A stretch of 7,374 nucleotides of DNA from Avisuccinivibrio_A sp964651505. Lineage in GTDB: Bacteria > Pseudomonadota > Gammaproteobacteria > Enterobacterales > Succinivibrionaceae. A program made the translations under genes and the position numbers. The stretch covers positions 1 to 7,374 of the forward strand of contig CAZYXT010000117.1 of the NCBI GenBank assembly GCA_964651505.1. Direction: 5' to 3'. The notes under the pieces are model-generated. The model searched no databases. It saw only the letters and a program-made list of their open reading frames with translations, and was not told the DNA's origin. Positions 1-5,302 of the stretch are shown one piece after another; positions within the stretch are counted from its first letter, which is position 1, and each line of letters opens with the position of its first letter.

Positions 1-1
1 G

Positions 2-49
2 CAAAAGGTCAAAACCGTATGGGAGCAAATGCAAAGTGCCTGTAAGTGA
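2..49 (+). CDS. Possible 3' end of an upstream gene (partial)
   Basis: A reading frame enters from the window edge and ends at TGA 47-49, giving the tail QKVKTVWEQMQSACK. Its codon choice resembles the genes downstream. If real, it overlaps the GTG start of the next gene by 14 bases, which would couple their translation. A second frame is also open from base 1 and stops at TAA 43-45, and the third frame runs straight into the next gene, so the assignment is uncertain. Fifteen residues are too few to suggest a function. Confidence 0.35.
   Translation, partial: QKVKTVWEQMQSACK
21..25 (+). promoter_or_regulatory. Ribosome binding site for the GTG-started coiled-coil gene
   Basis: GGGAG lies 10 bases before the GTG at 36-38. 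It is the only Shine-Dalgarno-like match near this start. The next in-frame ATG, at 90-92 (codon 19), has GGAG directly abutting it and so no usable spacing. This is why GTG at 36 is preferred, although the frame stays open to the window edge and a longer N-terminus cannot be excluded. Confidence 0.5.
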
Positions 50-1361
50 ATCAAAGCAAACCAATGCCGCCTCTGAAAATAATTCGGAGATGCGCCCCGT
101 CATCAAATTCCCCAAGCTCTTGTTATGGGGACTGCCCGTGGTCAGCATCGTGCTGGTGTGCGGGTGGGGTTTTTTGTATGCCTACAATCAAAGCCTCTTT
201 TTAAAAGAGCGCGATGCGCTGCGGGCCGATGTGCATGACTACCAAGAGTATGTGCAAAAGCTCCCCGCCTTAAGATCGGAGTTTAAGACCTTAAGCCTGG
301 ATCTTAAGGAGGTCAGGGCCGAGCTTGAGGAGATAAGCAATGAGTATGCAAGCCAAAAGGCCGAGTATGATAAGGCCAGGCAGGCATTAAAAGACTATGA
401 GCTTTTAAAGGATGAGGTTTCAAAGCTTGAGGCGCGCAAAGAGAGCTTAAGCTTGGACGTTGCAACCTTAACCTCAGATAAAGAAAAGCTTCAGGGCAGC
501 ATTGAGGTCTTAACCCAAAACTATGGCAAGTTAAACGAGCAGACTTCAGCTTTGCAGCGCGAGGTCGATGCAAGGCAGAGCAAGGCCGATGCCCTCGAAT
601 CTCAGATCAAAGAGCTGCAAGCTTACTTTGATGACATGCAGCAAGAGCACAGCTCCTTTAAGGAGCTTCAGCAGGCTCTGACCAATCTTAAGAGCAGCAC
701 CGAGAGCATCTTAAAAGATTTTGGGCAGGCAGCATCCGATCTTAAAGGTCAGTTTGACGAGCACAAGGAAGGCAGCTTTAAGATGACCGCCGCTCAGGCT
801 TATGCCTTGTTAAACGAGCTTAAGCAAAGCGGGGCGCAGTTTAAAAGCGAGGTATCCGATCTTTCCTCTTTGCGCAATAACTTTGATCAGGCCGTCAAGA
901 GCATGGAGCAGACGGGCAACGGGGCCAAACAGAGTCTTGAGAGACTGCAAAACTTAGCTTCATCGCTTGCCTCCTCCGATGCCGATTTGAAGAACTCGGT
1001 GCAAAACCTGCAAGGCAGCTTTAACAACACCCTGCAAAGCCTGGAGGGCGACTTTAAGAACACCGTGCAGGGGCTTAATAATTCGGCTTCAACCTTGCAA
1101 GGCTCGGTGCAAAACCTGCAAAACTCGGTTTCATCTGTGCAAAACTCCGCAGCTGCTCTTGAAAGTGCCGGTGCAGGTCTTCAATCCTCTGCACAGTCTT
1201 CTGTGCAAAATCTTGCTTCCGCCGCCGATGACACGCGGCAAAAAGCCGCTGCGGCTCTTGAGCAGCTGCAAAGCCTTGCCGCAGGATACGAGCAGGAGCT
1301 GTCGCGTCTGAAAGCCTTGGGCGACGGCTTGGAACAGCAATTGAACAGTGCCTTTGAGTAA
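36..1361 (+). CDS. Single-pass membrane protein with long coiled coil
   Basis: This 441-residue protein has a polar N-terminus, one hydrophobic segment at about residues 28-50 (LLLWGLPVVSIVLVCGWGF core) and then an almost uninterrupted predicted coiled coil. Residues 55-220 are rich in Lys, Glu, Leu and Gln with heptad spacing. Residues 315-375 switch to a low-charge Ser/Asn/Gln/Val region with 11-residue repeats and two SVQNLQ copies. No catalytic domain is visible. Charge flanking the membrane segment (R20, K24, K27 before it; a balanced mix after it) slightly favours a cytoplasmic N-terminus, which would put the coil outside. It starts at GTG and precedes the McrB-like gene by 11 bases, so it probably works with that membrane-anchored ATPase as scaffold, tether or sensor; this is inference. 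I do not recognise a named family. Coiled-coil composition makes homology claims unreliable. Confidence 0.9.
   Translation: MPVSESKQTNAASENNSEMRPVIKFPKLLLWGLPVVSIVLVCGWGFLYAYNQSLFLKERDALRADVHDYQEYVQKLPALRSEFKTLSLDLKEVRAELEEISNEYASQKAEYDKARQALKDYELLKDEVSKLEARKESLSLDVATLTSDKEKLQGSIEVLTQNYGKLNEQTSALQREVDARQSKADALESQIKELQAYFDDMQQEHSSFKELQQALTNLKSSTESILKDFGQAASDLKGQFDEHKEGSFKMTAAQAYALLNELKQSGAQFKSEVSDLSSLRNNFDQAVKSMEQTGNGAKQSLERLQNLASSLASSDADLKNSVQNLQGSFNNTLQSLEGDFKNTVQGLNNSASTLQGSVQNLQNSVSSVQNSAAALESAGAGLQSSAQSSVQNLASAADDTRQKAAAALEQLQSLAAGYEQELSRLKALGDGLEQQLNSAFE
995..1121 (+). repeat. Direct repeat and 11-residue repeats inside the coiled-coil gene
   Basis: The 19-base string CTCGGTGCAAAACCTGCAA occurs identically at 995-1013 and 1103-1121, exactly 108 bases (36 codons) apart. 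Each copy encodes SVQNLQ. Between them the protein reads as 11-residue units beginning at V322, L333 and V344 (VQNLQGSFNNT, LQSLEGDFKNT, VQGLNNSAST...). Hydrophobic spacing is 3-4-4, the hendecad pattern of right-handed or straight coiled coils, and it reverts to 3-4 heptads after about residue 354. DNA identity suggests recent internal duplication. Confidence 0.75.
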
Positions 1362-1365
1362 GGAG
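1361..1365 (+). promoter_or_regulatory. Strong ribosome binding site for the McrB-like gene
   Basis: AGGAG lies within TAAGGAGAT, overlaps the stop codon of the preceding gene and sits 7 bases before ATG 1373. It fixes the start of the AAA+ gene and implies efficient translation from the same transcript. Confidence 0.85.
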
Positions 1366-1372
1366 ATAAATA

Positions 1373-3634
1373 ATGGAATTTTTTGCTCAATCTGAATGGA
1401 TGGTCTGGGTGCTGTTACCTGTGATCTTCACCGGCGTCCTGGTGCTGTGGATAGTGCTGGGCTGGTTTTTGTACACCCACTTTAAAGACATCGAAAAGAA
1501 GTTTGTCCGCGAGAAGAACCGCTCTGATTATCTGTCGCAAAGCGAGGTTGTGATCTCCGATCTTGAGGCCAAGAAGGTGCAGTTGCAAGACAGCGTCGAG
1601 GAGCTTAAGCAAAACCTCTTGGAGCTTAGGAAAAGCTATGCCGAAGAGGCTTTGAACAATGAAGATCTCAAGAAGCTCAAAGATCAGCTGTTGAGCATTG
1701 AAAGCTCTTATGCCGAAAGGCTGGAGATCCTCGAGCAGCAGATCGCATCCAAGCAAGCCGAGCTTAAAAAGCTTGATGAGAAGCAAGAGCAATTTGAAAA
1801 AGCTCAGGCTGCTTTAATCGAATTTGAACGCAAAGAGCAGGAAATTGCCGAATTTAAAAAGCAGATCGACGATCTGCGCAATCAAATAACTGCGCTTGAA
1901 AACGATAAAAGCAGGATCTTAACCAACTCTGAGGTTGCCCTGAAGCTCAACGAGGTGTTTGATGCCAAGAATCTCGGACTTGACGCTCAAAGGCTCAGAA
2001 AAGAAAAAGAGGATTTAATCGGCGAGATTAACAAACTTAAAAGAGAGTCAGAAAACATCAGCAGGAGCAATGCTCAGCAGAATGTAAAAAATGCCGTGGG
2101 CAAGTACCTCAAAGACGCCCTCGAAAAGGAGAACCTCCAGCAGACCAATCAGAGCTTACAGCGCGAACATGACAGGCTGCAGGCTGTCAACAACGCCTTG
2201 AAGCAGCAAAAAAATGAACTGAACAATCAAGTCAAACAGCTTGAGCAACAAGGATCGGAGCAAACTGCCAAAAAGGCATTATCAGATTTTATCCAAAACT
2301 CTTTGAACAATGAGGCTTTGCAACAGCAAAATGCCAGGCTCAAACAAGAGATAGAACAAAGGACCAAAGATCTATCAGGACAAGGGGGCGAGAATAAGAA
2401 TGCTTTTGACGATTTGTATCAGGCTCCCGACTTTTTAATCAATAAGTTTGACCGGGAGGCCCCGGGCGACGAACTTGGGGTTTTGGAGGCTTTTAAAGAG
2501 CAGCTGGCAGCCGAGAATATCTTCTTTAACGACAGGGTGATTAAGGCTTTCCACACCACCTTAAAGATCCAAGACATCAGTCCCTTCTCGGTGCTGGCAG
2601 GCTTGTCAGGCACCGGCAAGACTTTGCTGCCCACCAAATACGCCCAATTCATGGGCATGAATAACTTGGTGGTGTCAGTCTCCCCGCGCTGGGATTCTCC
2701 TCAAGATCTGCTGGGCTTCTACAATTATCTGGGCGGCAAATATCAGGCCACCGACTTGTCCAAGGCTTTGTGCGTTTATGATCAGGCCTACCGCATTCAA
2801 AGAGGGTGGTCTGTCACAAATGCCGACTCGCTTTCTTCCCAGTACAGCCGGCGCAAACCCATGTTCCTGGTGCTCATCGATGAGATGAACTTGGCGCGCA
2901 CCGAGTACTACTTTTCGGAGTTTCTATCCAAGCTCGAGCTTAAGCGCACCATCAGGAAAGATGCAACGCCCGCCGAGCTTATCAAGGCCGAAATCACCTT
3001 GGATGTGCAAAACGCCAAACGCCTGTGGGTGCCCGAAAACGTGCTGTTCGTGGGCACCATGAATGAAGACGAATCGACCCAGACGCTCTCTGATAAGGTT
3101 TTGGACAGAGCCAATGTATTGCGCTTTGGCAGTCCTGATTTTAAGAAGATCACCGAGCAGGCCTCGGATTGGGGCCGCAGCGAGCGCAGACACAATCCCT
3201 GCTTTGTCAGCCTTGATACCTGGCGCAGCTGGAAAAAGGAGCCTGATCAAGATCTCAAAGAGCTCTCCAACAGGTGGCTTGGGCAGCTTGATGAGTATAT
3301 GAAGAATTTGGGCCGTCCCTTTGGCTTGCGCGTATTCTTGGCCATGCGAAGCTATCTGGCCAATTATCCGTGCCCTGCCGATTGGGATATTAATGAAAGG
3401 GAAGACCATCTCAAGCAAGCCATGGCCGATCAAATCGAGCATAAGTTATTGCCCAAGCTGCGCGGCGTGGATGTCACAACCAATAAAGCCGCGGAGGTCA
3501 GCAATATCGGCAACTTTATCAGGAAAACTCTTGATGATGATGAATTGGCCAAGTCCATTGATGACTCTTTGGAGAAGAGCAGAACCGAAACCGGCATTTT
3601 TACGTGGTCGGGGTTAACCAGGGGCGATGACTGA
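1373..3634 (+). CDS. Membrane-anchored coiled-coil McrB-family AAA+ NTPase
   Basis: This 753-residue protein has three parts. Residues 10-34 form a transmembrane helix, followed by basic residues (HFKDIEKKFVREKNR) that favour a cytoplasmic C-terminus. Residues about 40-340 are a Lys/Glu/Gln-rich coiled-coil stalk with internal repeats. Residues about 350-750 are an AAA+ domain of the McrB type. The domain has Walker A GLSGTGKT (410-417), the family segment SPRWDSPQDLLGFYN (437-451), Walker B VLIDEMNLAR (500-509, with D503 and catalytic E504), sensor 1 GTMNEDEST (561-569) and LDRA (577-580, candidate arginine finger R579). All nucleotide-handling residues appear intact, so it should hydrolyse NTP; family McrB uses GTP, but specificity here is not visible. 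No known DNA-recognition domain is seen at the N-terminus. The next gene encodes the expected McrC-like partner. It resembles CnuB of CoCoNuT systems in coiled-coil plus McrB architecture; function in defence is inferred. Confidence 0.95.
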   Translation: MEFFAQSEWMVWVLLPVIFTGVLVLWIVLGWFLYTHFKDIEKKFVREKNRSDYLSQSEVVISDLEAKKVQLQDSVEELKQNLLELRKSYAEEALNNEDLKKLKDQLLSIESSYAERLEILEQQIASKQAELKKLDEKQEQFEKAQAALIEFERKEQEIAEFKKQIDDLRNQITALENDKSRILTNSEVALKLNEVFDAKNLGLDAQRLRKEKEDLIGEINKLKRESENISRSNAQQNVKNAVGKYLKDALEKENLQQTNQSLQREHDRLQAVNNALKQQKNELNNQVKQLEQQGSEQTAKKALSDFIQNSLNNEALQQQNARLKQEIEQRTKDLSGQGGENKNAFDDLYQAPDFLINKFDREAPGDELGVLEAFKEQLAAENIFFNDRVIKAFHTTLKIQDISPFSVLAGLSGTGKTLLPTKYAQFMGMNNLVVSVSPRWDSPQDLLGFYNYLGGKYQATDLSKALCVYDQAYRIQRGWSVTNADSLSSQYSRRKPMFLVLIDEMNLARTEYYFSEFLSKLELKRTIRKDATPAELIKAEITLDVQNAKRLWVPENVLFVGTMNEDESTQTLSDKVLDRANVLRFGSPDFKKITEQASDWGRSERRHNPCFVSLDTWRSWKKEPDQDLKELSNRWLGQLDEYMKNLGRPFGLRVFLAMRSYLANYPCPADWDINEREDHLKQAMADQIEHKLLPKLRGVDVTTNKAAEVSNIGNFIRKTLDDDELAKSIDDSLEKSRTETGIFTWSGLTRGDD
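2087..2350 (+). repeat. Duplicated coiled-coil unit in the ATPase stalk
   Basis: Protein residues 239-265 and 300-326 align without gaps at an offset of 61 residues: A241/A302, L246/I307, L250/L311, E253/E314, L255-Q256-Q257/L316-Q317-Q318, N259/N320, L262/L323 and E265/E326. A weaker copy lies at 187-211, and a short LNNEDL at 94-99 echoes LNNEAL at 311-316. DNA similarity is low, so the duplication is old. It may set a modular stalk length. Confidence 0.65.
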
Positions 3635-3640
3635 TTTTAA

Positions 3641-5302
3641 ATGATAAAGTTTTCAGTACGCGGCTACCCTTGGGAAAACGGGCCGGTTGTCTCTCAGACA
3701 GAGCTTAAAAACAGTTTTAAAGGCTGCGTTCTGCTGGCGGTTAAAGCAGACGACTTTGACAAGCTTGACAGCCTCACCGCGGAGTTTTGCAGGCTGGGGC
3801 GCGTATTTGCCCGAGACAAGGAGTTTTGGCGCCTGATTGTCCTGCCCTATAAGCAAGAGAAGCTTTGCTACCAAATTAAAGATCGGACAGGGCCCTGGGA
3901 ATGCAGCCTGGGCTTTGATGAGGTCAATCAGGCCTCGTTAGATCCCAAGATCCAAGGCGGCATGTTCGATGTCATCAAAAACTGGTCGGGCTTTTTTGAT
4001 TTGCTCTCCTTTAAGGAAGTCACCTCCGACAACGAGAAGGTGTCGGTTCGGTTTGATGAGCTGCCGCGTATTTTAAAAAGCCTCAATGATCACGATGGCG
4101 ATGTCTACAAGCCATTGATAGTCAAGATCAGCGACGATCTGACCAAACCCCTGCCTGCCATTGCAGGAGCTCTGCGCAAGATCTTGAGCCGTCAGGATCG
4201 CATGGTCAAACTCGATAAGGTGATGGAAATTAACTTAAACAGCATGCGCTGGCTGGTGCGTCAGCCGGGGCGCACCATCGAGCAAAAAGCCGCGGCCAAC
4301 GACTATCATGTGCTGGCCGTCACCCGCAAAGAAAACTACGATCTCCTCGAGAACAGGGTGCTAAAGGATTTTTTGATCCGCTGCGTGGCTGCCTGCACCG
4401 ATTACCTTGATGACAGCAAAGCCTCGGTGGCCGAAGAGGTTAAACACTACCAAAGGCTGTGCCGCGACTTTTTGGGGCGATCTGAGCTAAGCGAGGTCAG
4501 AAGACAAAGAGCTCTGCCCGTGCCCAATTATGTCTTGCAGTTTGATGCGCGCTACTCCAAGATCTGGCACTACTATGTGATGCTCCTGAGGCACGAGAAG
4601 ATCGCAGAAGAGCTCTTTTTTTGGCAATACTTTACCTTTTTGGACTTGTGTGCGCTGTTTTGCGGGGCGGCGCTGCACGATCTGCAAGATGATCCCATCT
4701 TGGGATTGGGGCATCAAGTCGAGGTAAGCGCTCTTGGCAGCTGCAGTGTCAGCATTTACCCTGATGCCAAAGAGGGCGTGCTGTTAAATGCCGACTCTGC
4801 ACCCGGGCCTTTTATCTTAACCGTCGACGGGCAAAGCTATGCGGTGCAATTTGTCATCGATGCGGCCAAGATCGAAAACCCCGAGGATGGCAGACAGATT
4901 TTCACCACGGTGCAACTGCAGGCGGCCCAATTTGCTTCGGCCTTGGGGAGCCGCTCTTATTTATTGGTAGAGAAGGTTGCTTCGCGTTTTGAGTCCAAAC
5001 GACCTGCCATCATCTTGCTGTACGGCCTTAACTTTAACTTAAGAGCGGGCGATGCTTATGCCATTGAGATCTTGCACAGCGCACAGCAGGGCATGGAAGA
5101 TTTTGCCTTGGACATGCATTTGGGCGGCACCGTCTTTGATCTGTACTCTTTGGTGGTGTTGTGCACCAAGAATGCCCAAGACACGGTAGAGGGCAATAAC
5201 GCCATCGTCACTGCCATGCAGGCGCAAGTGAGCAGTTGGCCTGAGGCCTTCTTGAAAATAAAAGAAAGCCTGTTAAAGCTATTGATAAAGGTGGCCTCAT
5301 GA
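3641..5302 (+). CDS. McrC-like DUF2357-family protein, nuclease motif apparently degenerate
   Basis: This 553-residue protein is the expected partner of the McrB-like ATPase just upstream. Diagnostic DUF2357/McrC-like segments are LNSMRWLVRQPGRTIEQKAA (199-218), then VTRKENYDLLENRVLKDFL (227-245, containing the hallmark ENRxLK) and YSKIWHYYVMLL (305-316), matching the family's helix before the nuclease fold. In typical members a PD-(D/E)xK nuclease follows with D and (D/E)xK. Here the best candidate is D396 followed by I406-D407-A408-A409-K410, with one residue too many between acid and lysine, and QLQAAQFA (425-432) where the family's Q...Y motif would lie. It may therefore be a non-cleaving adaptor, or the alignment may be wrong. 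The N-terminal 190 residues probably bind the ATPase ring, as in McrC; that is inference. The start lies 6 bases after the upstream stop, with no good Shine-Dalgarno (AGGGG 16 bases away), so it probably depends on translational coupling. Confidence 0.85.
   Translation: MIKFSVRGYPWENGPVVSQTELKNSFKGCVLLAVKADDFDKLDSLTAEFCRLGRVFARDKEFWRLIVLPYKQEKLCYQIKDRTGPWECSLGFDEVNQASLDPKIQGGMFDVIKNWSGFFDLLSFKEVTSDNEKVSVRFDELPRILKSLNDHDGDVYKPLIVKISDDLTKPLPAIAGALRKILSRQDRMVKLDKVMEINLNSMRWLVRQPGRTIEQKAAANDYHVLAVTRKENYDLLENRVLKDFLIRCVAACTDYLDDSKASVAEEVKHYQRLCRDFLGRSELSEVRRQRALPVPNYVLQFDARYSKIWHYYVMLLRHEKIAEELFFWQYFTFLDLCALFCGAALHDLQDDPILGLGHQVEVSALGSCSVSIYPDAKEGVLLNADSAPGPFILTVDGQSYAVQFVIDAAKIENPEDGRQIFTTVQLQAAQFASALGSRSYLLVEKVASRFESKRPAIILLYGLNFNLRAGDAYAIEILHSAQQGMEDFALDMHLGGTVFDLYSLVVLCTKNAQDTVEGNNAIVTAMQAQVSSWPEAFLKIKESLLKLLIKVAS
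5287..5294 (+). promoter_or_regulatory. Ribosome binding site for the Hsp70-like gene
   Basis: AAAGGTGG lies just upstream of ATG 5299, with AAGG 7 bases from the start. It sits in the last codons of the McrC-like gene. With the 4-base ATGA stop/start overlap (5299-5302), it supports both direct initiation and termination-reinitiation. Confidence 0.7.

Noticed and set aside
1..35. Promoter for the operon at the left edge
   Set aside because: No convincing -35/-10 pair is visible in so short a stretch, and upstream coding sequence seems to run through it; any promoter is probably outside the window.
36..1361. First gene as a ZorA-type motor subunit of a Zorya system, because of its membrane helix and long tail
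   Set aside because: It has only one membrane helix, no MotA-like core, and no ZorB partner next to it.
1861..1877. Near-perfect palindrome GCAGATCG-A-CGATCTGC, a possible operator or hairpin
   Set aside because: It lies deep inside the ATPase stalk coding sequence, encodes ordinary coiled-coil residues (QIDDL) and has no second copy; chance is the simpler explanation.
2924..3442. Long open frame of 172 codons on the minus strand
   Set aside because: It is antisense to the highly conserved AAA+ core, has no ribosome binding site or recognisable domain, and is expected as a shadow of a strong coding region.
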